64,000 nucleotides of DNA. It comes from Nephromyces sp. MM_2019 (Eukaryota > Apicomplexa > Aconoidasida > Nephromycida). Both the position numbers and the translations under genes were made by a program. Under the pieces are notes generated by a model. The model was not told the origin of the DNA. It saw only the letters and a program-made list of their open reading frames with translations, and searched no databases. Positions 1-17,338 of the stretch are shown here, in pieces; within the stretch, counting starts at the first letter, position 1; each line of letters begins with the position of its first letter. The DNA lies in NCBI GenBank assembly GCA_015657535.1, contig JADHZB010000905.1, positions 1 through 64,000 on the forward strand. The letters are read 5' to 3'.

Positions 1-55
1 TCTTCCTCTTCTTCCTCTTCTTCCTCTTCTTCCTCTTCTTCCTCTTCTTCCTTCT
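1..55. repeat. (TCTTCC)n hexanucleotide microsatellite
   Basis: About nine tandem copies of a TCTTCC hexamer open the window. It lies upstream of the first RAD16 exon seen, so it is probably intronic, but a Ser/Ser or Leu/Pro coding repeat cannot be excluded because upstream sequence is missing. Confidence 0.9.
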
Positions 56-401
56 TCATTGGCCGCTGCATATAATTTTGAGGTTTTCAGTGTGAAGATT
101 TTTTTTTCTATTTTTCCGCACTGCTGGTGGCGAATTGTTATGCTTTTTCCTTATATATTTCTTCAATAGTTTTATCTCACTCCAACACACATTAGCAGCC
201 CCTTTTTTCCAGCACTTTTTAAGCTGTTTACCGCTGTTTTTGCCTTTGAGAGTCTTGGATATGTTTCTTATCACTAGCTCTCTTATGCTGGAGAGCTCTC
301 TGGGTGTTATGCGCAGTCTGAACTTTAGACAATAGACCATAATCCCTCAAACCTAGCCCCCATTTTCTCTCTTTCTTCCGCATTTTCTCACAAAAGAGAC
401 G

Positions 402-433
402 CCCACACACACACACACACACAAGCACACACA

Positions 434-525
<92 letters not shown>
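402..525. repeat. (CA)n microsatellite in RAD16 intron
   Basis: A nearly pure CA run broken by a few AAGC interruptions. It ends about 10 bases before the acceptor used by the RING exon at 536. A CA tract in place of a normal polypyrimidine tract is unusual; the opposite-strand open frame of Cys-Val repeats is an artefact of it. Confidence 0.95.
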
Positions 526-528
<3 letters not shown>

Positions 529-535
529 TTCTGAG

Positions 536-3500
536 CTGCCTCACCATATTGATCTTTTACCCACTTCTTCGCTCCAGGATAAGCTCCAGTCGCGTTGCAA
601 GCATTCTTTCCACTTCTTATGCCTCAAGGAGTATATTGATAGTGCTCCTTCTGCTGAAGATGCTGTTGATAGAGAGGATAGAGGTCATACAGAGGATTCC
701 CAACTTGGCTGTCCTGTATGTTATGTACCCTTAACCGTTGATACCTCGAAATTTCAGGCTTTAGCCCTTCAAAATGCTGATGATAATGCTAGAGCAGCGG
801 AGATTTCTAACGATGAATTGAATGGATTCCCTGCCTTTAAAGGTGAAAACGATGAAGTTTTTGCTTAGAAATTTTGCTGCTTCATGCCTAGGGTTCGTTA
901 AGTTGTTCATCTCGATCCAGCTTGTGTGTGTATCTGTGTGTATCTACACTCATTCAATGTGTGTATCTGCGCCCAACCTGAGTGTATGTACACTCATCCA
1001 CAATTCCTCTATGCACATCCAACGTGGCTCTAAATACACCCAACATTGCTGCACACACACCCAGCATTATTCTAGCACACTGAATCATTGCTCACATATA
1101 ATTTTATCTATTTTCTCTTCCTCAATCTCTTTAAGCTGCTTTTTGTTTCCTCTTTTATGCCTTCTCGTCATTGAAGATGAGGATTTACCTTCCTTCAAAC
1201 ACTTTCCGAGCTACTCCCTTCAATACTCAGCATCAACTGAACTACTGCCTTCCCCCCTCCTCTTTCAGACACTAATTTAAGCAGAAATTCCACGCTTTCT
1301 GGGGTAGAATACATCCCAAGTAGTGCTTCTCTGGAAGTCCAAGGTGGTACAACTTGCGCTGGCGAGCCTGAAACATTAGGGAAGTCTGTGAGTGAAGAGG
1401 AAGGCCTTAAACAATCGCTAGTCTTCGCTAAAGATGGGTTGACAGATGCTGCTGCTCTACAAGGTGGTGTGCAGAATCAAGAAAAATCTACGGGGAACTC
1501 CTACAAAGTATGGAGTTGGTAGTGGCATGTGTTAAGTGATGTGTGTGTCTTTTTGTGTGTGCTGTGTGTTGGTGGGGGATATTCTCTTGACTTTATGTGT
1601 GTTGGAGAGCTTTTTGTGATAGTTTTGGTGGGTTGCTCTGTGTGCGTCGAAGGCTGGTGGGGATTTCCTCATATTTGATATGTGTTGGAGAGCTTTTTGC
1701 GATGATTTTGATATCTTACTGTTTGTGCGTGTGGTGCGATTGTTTTCATCGTTTTAGCAATCTAAAAAGCTCATCTTCACTATATGACGGAGCTTTCTTC
1801 AAATCTTAGAAGGATCTTCAAGTGTGTAGCTTGTTGCACTCTATTGTAAAAGCATTTTGAAACTGGTGTGTGCGAAACAAAACATCTCATTTTTCACTAC
1901 CATCTTCTTTTTTTGCCGCTATTGCATCATTTTGATAAATAGCCTTCCCTTAGCTTGTGTGTGTGTGCATTTTTTTTCATCGAAGCTTCTCTCTTTTTAT
2001 TTTCATTGTGGAACTGCACGAAACGATTCCTCTATTCCTGGTTTGGTAGTTATGACTTTGGAAAGGTTTTTCCAGCATTGAGCAGCACTTTTCATCACTT
2101 CTGTGTGTGTGTGTGATGATTACAGAGTATATCATCTTCATCACTTCTGTGTGTGTGTTTGTGTGTGTGTGATGATTACAGAGTATATCATCTTCATCAC
2201 TTCTGTGTGTGTGTTTGTGTGTGTGTGATGATTACAGAGTATATCATCTTCGTCACTTCTGTGTGTGTGTGTGTGATGATTACAGAGTATATCGTCTTCA
2301 TCACTTCTGTGTGTGTGTGTGTGATGATTACAGAGTATATCGTCTTCGTCACTTCTGTGTGTGTGTGTGTGATGATTACAGAGTATATCGTATTCATCAC
2401 TTCTGTGTGTGTGTGTGTGTGATGATTACAGAGTATATCGTCTTCGTCACTTCTGTGTGTGTGTGTGTGTGATGATTACAGAGTATATCGTATTCGTCAC
2501 TTCTGTGTGTGTGTGTGTGTGATGATTACAGAGTATATCGTCTTCGTCACTTCTGTGTGTGTGTGTGTGATGATTACAGAGTATATCGTCTTCGTCACAT
2601 TTCCCTCTCTCATTATGTGTGTGCATGGTAATTTCAGAGTACCAGGGGAATAATGAAGAGGATAAATACCAGTAACTTCACCTCTAGCACGAAGATAGAG
2701 GCTCTTCTTCAAGAGCTGAAGAAGCTGAATGAAGTTGAGCCTGAGTCCAAATCCATAGTATTTTCTCAGTATTGCTCTATGCTTGAGTTGATAGAGTGGA
2801 AGATTAAGACTTCCGCTGGTATACACTGTGCTCGTCTAGATGGCTCTATGTCTATCCTCTCTAGGTAAGTAGCTGGGCTTACTATTAGGAGGCTGGGAAA
2901 CGCTGAAGTTCCTGGGTTTTTTGGTAGCGAAAAGTGTGTTATGAACAAAAAGGTTTGCACACAGGAAGAGATGTTGATATGGTTGGAAAAATTTCTCTTG
3001 TTGGACTGTGCTTTGTGTGTGCGTAATGGTGCATCTGTCTTGGTGTGTATATAAAATGTATCTATGTGTGTTTCCTTGTGTGTATGCTGGTGCGTATATA
3101 TATTTGTATCCTTATGTGCATGTCTGTGTGTGTTCTTCTGTGCATGTTTATATGCGTGTGTATATGTATATATGTATATATCTAGGTGTGTGTGTGTTTG
3201 CTCTTTTATGTCCGTGTGTGTCCCTCTGTGTATGTATATATGTACACATGAGCGTGTGTATGCATGCACGTTTCCATGTGTTTGTGTTTGCTTTTTGCTT
3301 CTCCGCTTATTTGCTCTCTAATGATGTATTGGGAAGTGTGTGTGTGTTTAATTTTTTTCCTACTCCATTCTACCCAACCTTCAGATGCAACATCCTGTAT
3401 GCTTTCAATAAAGACCCAGAATTGAAGGTTTTGCTGCTGAGCTTGAAGGCTGGTGGTGAAGGCTTAAATCTTCAAATTGCTAATCATATCTTCGTCATGG

Positions 3501-4912
3501 ATCCATGGTGGAATCCTGCCAGCGAAATGCAGGTTAGAACTCGAGATGCTTTTTTTGCGTGTGTGTGTATTGTGTATGTTTGATGATTTCACGGTGAAAC
3601 CCACAGCTACCAACCCACACACACACACACACATGCCAACCCACACACACGCGTACAAACCCACAGACGCACACCAAAATCCACAGTATAATGAGAGTTT
3701 TTCCGACTAGGAAGTATAATTTTCTAATTAATGATATTTTTGATGTAAACATTTGCTTTTTTTGCTTCGTTTAGGCTATCCAGAGAGCCCATAGAATTGG
3801 CCAAACGAAGCCTGTCGTCGCAATTCGATTTATCTGTAAAGATACTATTGAAGAGAGGATACTGCAATTGCAAGAGAAGAAACAGCTAGTGTTTGATGGG
3901 GTAGGCAGATTCGAAGATGATTTTTTTTCCGATAAAAAATTAATGTTTTTGCCTTTGGAAGAAACTGTTTTTGGGGGGTTTTTCTTGCGATGCACCGGAG
4001 GTGGATTTTTTTTTGTAGCGTAAAGCTGGTTGAAGGATTATATGTGTGTGTTCTGGTGTGCGAGTTTGTGTGTGTGCCGGATTCTGTGGGTGTGTGGGTT
4101 TGTAGGTGTGTCAATGCAGGCTTATGCATGTGTCTGTGTGTGTATCCATGCATGTTTATGTTGGTGCATGTGTCTGTGTGTGTATCCATGCATGTTTATG
4201 TTGGTGCATGTGTCTTAATGCCTTGTATATGCGGGTGTGCGGGTATCCCACCCAGGCATGTATAGGTTCCATGTGTGGGTATATGGGTGTGTGGAGATTT
4301 TGGAGTCTCCAGGCGTTCTCATCTATATGTAAGCATATGAGTATCTGCGTGTGTGAGTGTGTGTCTTTCCATATAATTCTATCTATGTTTGTATGTAACT
4401 ATATAAGACTTTCTCTCTATGCGTATATGCATGCTTCTAATTATGCGAGTATGTGTGTGCGTGTGCCCCTATTGCACGCTCATCTATATATTTATAACCT
4501 AGCTTCATATATCTATAGCTCTGCCGTGCTAGAAACCCTTTAATTTCTCGTGTAATTATATCAAACTTTTTATTTTTTCACCTAAAGCTTCTTTAGGAGA
4601 ATCTTCTGCTTACATCCTCTTTTCTTTTGATAGAATAGTGTGTGTCTTCTGCCAGAAACAAGCTTTCTATAGTGCTTGAGCTGCCTTCTAGTATAGCGAA
4701 AGTTTTTCGATTGGCCTAGTAGTAATGTAGTGGAGCTTTTCTGCTAAAGATTAGCCTGATATCTCCACAGTGAAGATGTTTTCTCAACTCGCTTCACATC
4801 ACATCTCTACTTTGGTGTACTCCCCCTCTCTTTACAGACGATTGGCGCTTCTGGCAGCGCCGTGGCGAAACTCTCTCAAGAAGATCTTCGGTTTTTGTTT
4901 CAAAATAATTAA
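536..4912 (+). CDS. RAD16: RAD16-type SNF2 family ATPase with RING finger, 3' part
   Basis: A Swi2/Snf2 DNA-dependent ATPase of the RAD16/RAD5 group, which remodels chromatin or ubiquitinates substrates in DNA repair (family knowledge). Exons seen: 536-842, 1269-1507, 2638-2864, 3385-3532, 3775-3900 and 4838-4912; all junctions keep phase. The first exon holds the second half of a RING finger ([10 protein letters not shown], then GCPVCYVPL). Next comes an acidic, Ser/Thr-rich spacer of about 80 residues. Then the helicase C lobe: [42 protein letters not shown] and the arginine-finger motif QRAHRIGQ. The protein ends DLRFLFQNN, like yeast Rad16 (DLQFLFNN). The ATPase lobe and the first RING cysteine pair are not in the exons seen; they must lie in 1-535 or before the window. 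The helicase C lobe identity is firm; the RAD16 assignment rests on the RING position and the tail. Confidence 0.93.
2101..2600. repeat. Minisatellite, 10 copies of a 48-56 bp unit
   Basis: The core GATGATTACAGAGTATATC starts at 2115, 2171, 2227, 2275, 2323, 2371, 2421, 2471, 2521 and 2569. Spacings are 56, 56, 48, 48, 48, 50, 50, 50 and 48, with a variable TG run in each unit and small changes (CATCTTCAT, CGTCTTCGT, CGTATTCAT). It lies inside RAD16 intron 1508-2637 and ends about 30 bases before the true acceptor at 2637. Each unit carries a TG tract followed by TTACAG, which resembles a 3' splice site. Confidence 0.95.
4121..4215. repeat. 40-bp tandem repeat, about 2.3 copies
   Basis: GCATGTGTCT recurs at 4126, 4166 and 4206 with identical intervening sequence in the first two units. 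It sits within the TG-rich last intron of the RAD16 gene (3901-4837). Confidence 0.9.
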
Positions 4913-5049
4913 AGCTTATCTTTGAGATAACTCATATAATACATTTAAGTTGCTGGTATATAAAAATTTGCTCACTATATATATACTAGCAACTTAAACG
5001 CATAATTATTCTGAAGCTTTGCAAAAGCTGCGGTTTTTTCGTAGTTTAA

Positions 5050-5690
5050 GCTGCTGAAATTATTCATTTGAAGAGGCTTCTGTCGTTAATCGGCGGTATT
5101 TTAGCATTATATTTTATCCAATCATGTGGAAAGCCCAAAATTTTTTGGGGCTTTGTAAGTAGTCTGTGTTCTGATGCTGTCAGGGCTAGCAGGAGCTTTG
5201 GTTTCACCTCCTCGCAGCAATCAGCTTCGAAGATGGTTGGTACTTCCGCGCTCTTGTTTTTATTTTGCTGAAGTTGCTCAGTTTCACCGTTAACAGAAGC
5301 TTTTTGCACGATTCTCTAAGCCTTAAACTATGTGAGGATAAAATTGTGCTATATCGCCTTAACTTGGGATTACAGGTGTCCTTGTGGTTATTGGGTATCT
5401 TTTGCGTCGCTGATTTCTCTGTTTTCTCTTCTTTGAAGAGGGCCTATAGTGGTGAAAGCGTAATTCATCTTCTCTCCTGATTTGTATGGTATTTTGTTAC
5501 TCCTGCGACTATTGAGGTTATTGTATGTTCTGTTGTCAAAAGTTTGTTGTGAAATTTTTAAGTTTTATACAGCTCATGGGTGGAGCGTCATAAACTGTCA
5601 GAAATTAGGTTCGGCTTCATATAAGAGGATGAGCGACTGCTTGGGTATGGCTTACCGTTTTCCAAAGGAAAGAGACTCATTTCTTTAGAT
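5050..5690 (+). CDS. Candidate small multi-exon membrane protein, unassigned
   Basis: Several exon-like pieces follow the RAD16 stop. One at about 5068-5154 has a hydrophobic stretch (LIGGILALYFIQ) and ends at a GTAAGT donor. One at about 5193-5235 encodes SRSFGFTSSQQSASKM before GTTGGT. One at about 5272-5375 encodes LSLKLCEDKIVLYRLNLGLQ before GTGTCC, and its frame runs on through VSLWLLGIFCVADFSVFSSL. The 'E-D-K-I-V-L-Y-R' plus membrane-hairpin layout loosely recalls mitochondrial TMEM223/TMEM186-type proteins, but I could not join the pieces in phase, and the opposite strand is also open at 5064-5309. Treat it as a lead only. Confidence 0.25.
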
Positions 5691-5699
5691 TGTATTGCT

Positions 5700-8600
5700 T
5701 TTATACGCGGGGTGTCTTTCACCTTTAAAAAATTAGCTACTATTGGACAAGAAGTATCTTCCTCATCAATATTGAACTATCAAAAGAGAGAAAAATTTTA
5801 CGAGTAACAAAAATACTCTTATGAGAGAAGCTACTTGCGTATACTCCCTAACAGAGGCTTTTATAGTTCCTTATTATTTCAACTTTACCCCGTATAAACC
5901 GCAGTATTAACATGGCATTTGAATCAGAAGCGGGCTAACTATACGGTAAAACATACGACTTATTGTTTCGCGGACTTTCTACCCATTCAGCTAACTCGCT
6001 TGTGGCAGGCTCAATAGCCTGCTTCTGCCTCTGTACTATGCTACTGTCAAGAATTAAAAATGATGGTGCAATTTTTCGGTCTCAGGACGCAGATTCTACT
6101 CAACAAGCTGAAATTTTTTGTTCGCGGAAAAGGTTAGGAGCCACCTTTGTTTAACGCTGCATAATACTCCGTTTAATTCTTGTTATAGGTCATACTTACC
6201 GCTTAAAAGAGCAAAGACACATTAGTTAACCTGGAAGGCGCAAGCTTCAAGTCATCAATAGTCAATACTGCTCTCCAAGTTCAGTATCTTTGGTAGGAAT
6301 AATTAAGGATGGTCTTTCACTTTCGACAAAAAATTCAACTAAAGCGAGTTTTTGCTTTTGTATCTTGGGAAGAAGATATGTCAGATCTATAACTTGGTCT
6401 TGCGTATACCTCAAGGCTTGGATGCCAAATTATAAAAACTAAAGAGTTAGATGTAATAGTCTATTAATAATAGTACTTTATCTACATTATTTTTTGCTTT
6501 ATATAATAGATTTTTTTATTCTGTTAAAATTACTGCTATAATACTATAGTTCCTTTACATTAATTCAATAAAAAACCGATATTACCAGAATTAATCGATG
6601 AAACAATACTATTAATCTTATACTGATTACTTTTGAATGAAAAAGCAGCCGCTAATTTTCGAGATAAAAAATGACCGTCAACGAACCAAGCTGTTTGCAA
6701 TGCTATTATGAGGTTGTGTTCTACAAGAAAGATTTTTGTATATTTCTATTCATCTGCATTGATGTTTTCCAGTGCCCTCCAATTTTTTTTCTTGTGAAGT
6801 AAGTTTCAGCTGGCTTGAGCGAAACGGTCCACAAGTATTTTGTTGCGTTTCAATTCTGGGACTCTGTTAATCTTATTTTCCAGGCGGCCATAGGGTTGCA
6901 ACCTTTATTTTTTTTGCTGCTTTGAAAGGTTTTCAATACTCCAAATAACCCATATCTCATCGCTGCGGCCCTTTTCCCAACAGCACAGTTGAACGTATCC
7001 GAAAACCTCCGGAATCAAGATAAATATCGGCGGAAATATTTTCTGTGATTAAAAATGACGAAGTTTAGCAATGAAAGGTGCGCAGCCCTGGTAATTTTCT
7101 CCAGTCTTCTTGATAAAATGAGAAAAGTTTAGCTGCATTTAGGCGAACCTCCCCATATGAGCAATTATGGGCCTACTCGTGATTTGATGTGTGAAAAATT
7201 CGCTTGGCTTCCACAGCGCTGACAAATATCTTCGCAATGCAGAAAATTGAGGTCCAATTTACTTCCGCAATCACTACAGGCTAAAAGGAGCTCTCAAGTT
7301 CGACCGCAGCTTATAGCCCTAGCGTTGTGATTTCACTTCTTCTGTGAACTGCCTAGTAAAATCAGCGTGCTCTCCTCCAAAAGTCTTTCCCGCGCTACCC
7401 ACCTGGAACTTGACTTGCTATTGATATGAAGTGCTCTACCCTCATAAATTTTCAGCGCACGGCGGCGTGTCTCTAGTTGGTTGGTGTATATTCACGCTGG
7501 TATATGAGTTTTGGTAAACCTGGTCAAAACCCAGCAGGAGAGATGTCGATAAAAGTGGCAGCGTTTTAGCATTTTCGCTTAATACTTCGCAAGTCCCAAT
7601 AAGGGTGTATTCGAGTCCCAATAATACGGTCATCACGGCCAAACTGGTGCTAGTGGCGCACTATATAGTAATCGAGCATAAAAGAAGGATTTTTTTTGTA
7701 ATCCCAATGCAATTGCAAAGATTAAAGAAAAAAGCGATAAATTTCTCTCAAAAGATAAATTTTTTTGCGCGGAATTTTTAAGGCTGCAGTTGAGCTCCCG
7801 AATTATTTCATTTTTAGTTGAAAAAATGTCATCCGCCTTCCGGTAGCTCTAGACAAGATGCAAAGCGGCTCACGAATGATTTTTTCCATAATGCCCGATC
7901 CCGGTTTTTTGAGAATTAAAGCTCTATTCCAGGTTTCTTGACATGCAATATCGCTAATCTCCTGCCTCTACTTTAAAAAACTCGTAAAATGGAAGAAAAA
8001 TAAGGAGCAGCGTTTTGCCTTTGCATTTTATTTCCTGTCACAAGGTCAAGACAGAAGCATGTTTTGGTACTACAAAATCTTTGTTACCGACAATTTATGT
8101 AACCATTTTACTATGCTACGTAGTTATGCGCTTCCGCTTGAAGAATATGAACAGGCTGCCAAACACGGAAAAAACATGACTCTTTTGTGTGCGCTAAAAA
8201 CGTACGGAATTCGACGTGCAAGATTTTTGCACTACTTGCATTCAGTGTGCAGTGGAAGTGTCAAAAAATCCCTTATTTTTAGCCCAAACAATTAAGGCTC
8301 TTAAATTTTTGCTTTACATCGAGGTATTGAAGTTATAAATTGGGGAATTACCGCCAATACAATAGTTTGACCATCATTAATATTTAATTCCAAAAGTACC
8401 GATTGTAAAATCTCTGTGCATTTAAAAGATTATAATGTGCATGCAAAATTTGGCGGCAGGAGATCACTCTTTTTTTGGATTTCATAGCCTGATGAGAATT
8501 GATACTCTTAATTTGTGCTGGTGCTTGTGGCCCGCTACGAGCCATTATCTTTTAATTCATACTATGAGCACTACATTTAGGTTTTCATATTTTATTTCTC

Positions 8601-9549
8601 CCTAGTCCGAGTTTTTGTAGTAATTAATATAGCTCTTTGTCGTAGTGAGCCTTTTGATTGCAAAAATCGTTGAGCAATTTTTTCTTGCTGCAACGTGAAA
8701 AATTGTAATCGCAATTTCTTCTGTCGTGGTGTTGCGATATTTTATAAAATGAAGAGGGGTTGTTCTATCAATAATTTTATAATGCTCAGCGCGAACTTCA
8801 TTAACTTTTAAATCTTTTTTCTGGAGTTTTTTATGGCTCCATAGACTTAGAACATTTTGTGACGGCGGCGGTCTCTAAAACTAAACTTTTAAATGCTGCG
8901 TTATTATAATCATATTTTTTGGAAAAATACGCGCTGTACTTGTATAACTACTTCTTTGAGTATCCGCATATACTTTAAACTGCTATTATATGCTTACTTA
9001 AAGCTATCCATCTTCTTTCTCCTTTACTATTAGTTGCTTGTAACTATTGTTTGCACTATTTTAAGGACCTTTACTTTGTTTTATGTACATGCACTTGTAT
9101 ACATGATGCTTATAACTTTTCTCATGGAGGAAATTAAACTTAGTTCAAGTAAGTTTAAATTAGTCGCATCTCCTCATGTAGTGCTTTAAAGTGAAATGCC
9201 TGTTGCTCTATCGCACAATTTGAGTTCTACCCCTCCGATGCATATTTCTCTACTGCACGGAGTACATGCTTGTTTGATACCAGTACTCCACTAAATGCTC
9301 GTGATTCCAGCTACAGCGCTATTCTGTTCTAGTAAACTATAAGCCTCCTAGGAATAATTGGCAAAGCTAAGACTTTTTGAAAGCCAATTGTTAAATTTTC
9401 AAATAGAAATAACATGCAGAACTGCATCCACCAGGACCTTGTACTGCATTGCTACTGAGCTTATTTTTTTGTTATCCCCTCCGCGTTTTGGAGGGTGGTA
9501 TATTATTGGGCCGGCAATATATTATCAATTAAACTTACTCTATCTGACA
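5700..9549. other. No convincing gene
   Basis: AT-rich DNA with short open frames on both strands (for example 7442-7642 minus and 8059-8295 plus) that show no family motif, no phase-consistent splicing and no signal peptide. It presumably holds the 3' flank of the upstream genes and the promoter of the MAP kinase. The frame is open from 9358 into the kinase start but has no ATG before 9550. Confidence 0.5.
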
Positions 9550-15374
<5,825 letters not shown>

Positions 15375-17338
15375 CGATTTATTGGCTTAGAAAGTAGACT
15401 ATATATCACTGAAACAGGCGAATACAACGAAAGCCTTCTGCAGAAAAGAAACCGGGGCGTTTACCTTAATTCACAGCCAGAAACAAATTTTCAACGAAAA
15501 TTATCCAGGGTAGGACTAAAACATGAGTACGAAACTCAATTGCATGTCGTGGGCAGGGCTATATCTTACTGCCGTAGCTGCTGTTTGTCTTAGAGCTAAC
15601 AAGACGTGTCCGTTTTTTTGTCAAAGGTGAAATTTCTTTTAAGCGACATAGTATCAATCCTTAGATACCCTGATTAAATGAAAATGCCCGACCTTGCAGA
15701 TAAGTCTAGGGCGTCTGCTATTATGATGTTCTTGATGCTTAGCGAACACGAACATCGAAGGACACGTGGTAATTTTTTGCAAAATTTTTAGCTTCTTCGA
15801 ACTGACTACGCTAAATTTAAAGCACTGCAGAATGAGAAAAGGGATTTCAGAGTTTGATAAGATCTCTCGAGCTCCAGAAGAGAATTGCGAACGTGTGCCC
15901 ACGTAACAGCTCAAGAGTAATACACCTAGCGAGTAGCGGCAGCCGCGCCGAAAGCTTAATCATGTCACCCAAGGAAGCCGTAAGTCGCTACTACAAGATT
16001 TTCACGAAGATCGCCTTGCGCTAGGCACCGGTTAAAAAGTACTATCGTAGCGCTAGTAGTGGTGAAATTTGGGTTTTTATATTAAGCGGGAGAATATAAA
16101 GAAGGAAGTGGTGGGATTCTACCTAACTACGCGCAAACTTTCAACTTTTGTGCTAAAATTGCGTAGCTATGTACTATGCAAGACTGCAAAGCTGGTCAAT
16201 ATTTCTCGTCCCGCGTAGTAGTTCCCTATCGGCTTATCCCGTTGACATTTTGTGTGGCATTTTGGGGCTTTTCGCCAACACCAAGTTCTAGCTAGCATAC
16301 CTTGCTCATTTAGTCGCATACTGTGATGATTCGAGGCTCCATGAGTTGAGAGTAACGTCCTGGGCTTCTCAGAATCAAGCCTAAAAGATTTCTATCCAAG
16401 CCGACATACATGACAAGCATCAACACATGCCATCCATGCTTACGACAAACAAGCGAGCTATATTAAAATTACGGTAGCCTCCACCGACAGACGTACGCTT
16501 ACCTCCGGCGGACTGTTTGCAATGTATGCAATAACTGCAATGGTACCTCTTGATGTAACGCGCAAAGTATAATATTGTTTCAACCACAAGATAACTTCGC
16601 GCCGTCACCTAAAAGATCACGAGATACCAGAACCTTATACCCAGCATTTCTACAGCCAATGGGTACCTGCTCGCGCCATTATCCCACTAAATTGGCTTGG
16701 AAACCTAGTGAGAAAACTACCTTAACTTGAAAACAATCTCGGAATACTATTTCTGGACAAGCAACGAAAGGAAAATCACTTCAAATTCAGCGAAAATAAC
16801 CTCTAGCGTGGATACGAGGCTTAGCGTCCGCTATTAGCCCGAATGAGGACGGTTGCAGCTACCATTATGGAGACGCAGCTGAGCATCCTTACTTACCGCA
16901 ACAGCGAGTAATGTCAAGGAAAGTATCCATTTACTAAAAAAAATGTCCTGCAAGCTAACAACCAAAGACTTACACGAAATACGTAGTAAAATATCTAAGT
17001 AAAAGGCTCCGCGCAATCAAACTTACGCTCATCTCAGAATCCATGTTTACGAAAAAAACTCGGTTTAGAATCAAAGGGCAGCAAAAAAACTAGAGCCAAC
17101 AGACTCCAGTGAACTATTTGCGCAAAATAAGGCTTAAAAACAAGCCGTATTAGCAGGTGGTCTGTAAAGATGCCCGGTAAAGCATAGAGAAAAGCGAAGC
17201 AGCTCAGTTATGTGGAGCAGAGAGCGACATAACGCATTTTCTTGTCATTTTTGTCAGCGATAAAGTTTGACCGGTGCCTACTTAAAATCACGCATAGCTC
17301 TTCAGACGCTACCCTGCATTTCATGCAGCGGAGGGGTT
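15375..17338. other. No convincing gene
   Basis: Intergenic stretch between convergent genes (the kinase on plus, UBA5 on minus). Small open frames at 15654-15914 (minus) and 15679-15767 (plus, MKMPDLADKS...) have no supporting splice model or motif. Confidence 0.5.

Noticed and set aside
228..547. Two long minus-strand frames of repeated Cys-Val
   Set aside because: Translation of the CA microsatellite at 402-525; dipeptide repeats with no other content.
2153..2653. Overlapping plus and minus frames of CVCV/ITEYIVF and THTHTEV type
   Set aside because: Read-through of the intronic minisatellite on both strands; it lies between two phase-matched RAD16 exons.
3008..3583. A 191-residue plus frame ending in helicase sequence
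   Set aside because: Only its 3385-3532 part is coding; the Cys/Val/Tyr-rich head is intron TG repeat.
15679..15906. A possible two-exon 48-residue micro-gene (MKMPDLADKS... to ...ERVPT stop)
   Set aside because: It can be spliced in phase, but it is very short, motif-free and overlapped by an equal minus-strand frame.
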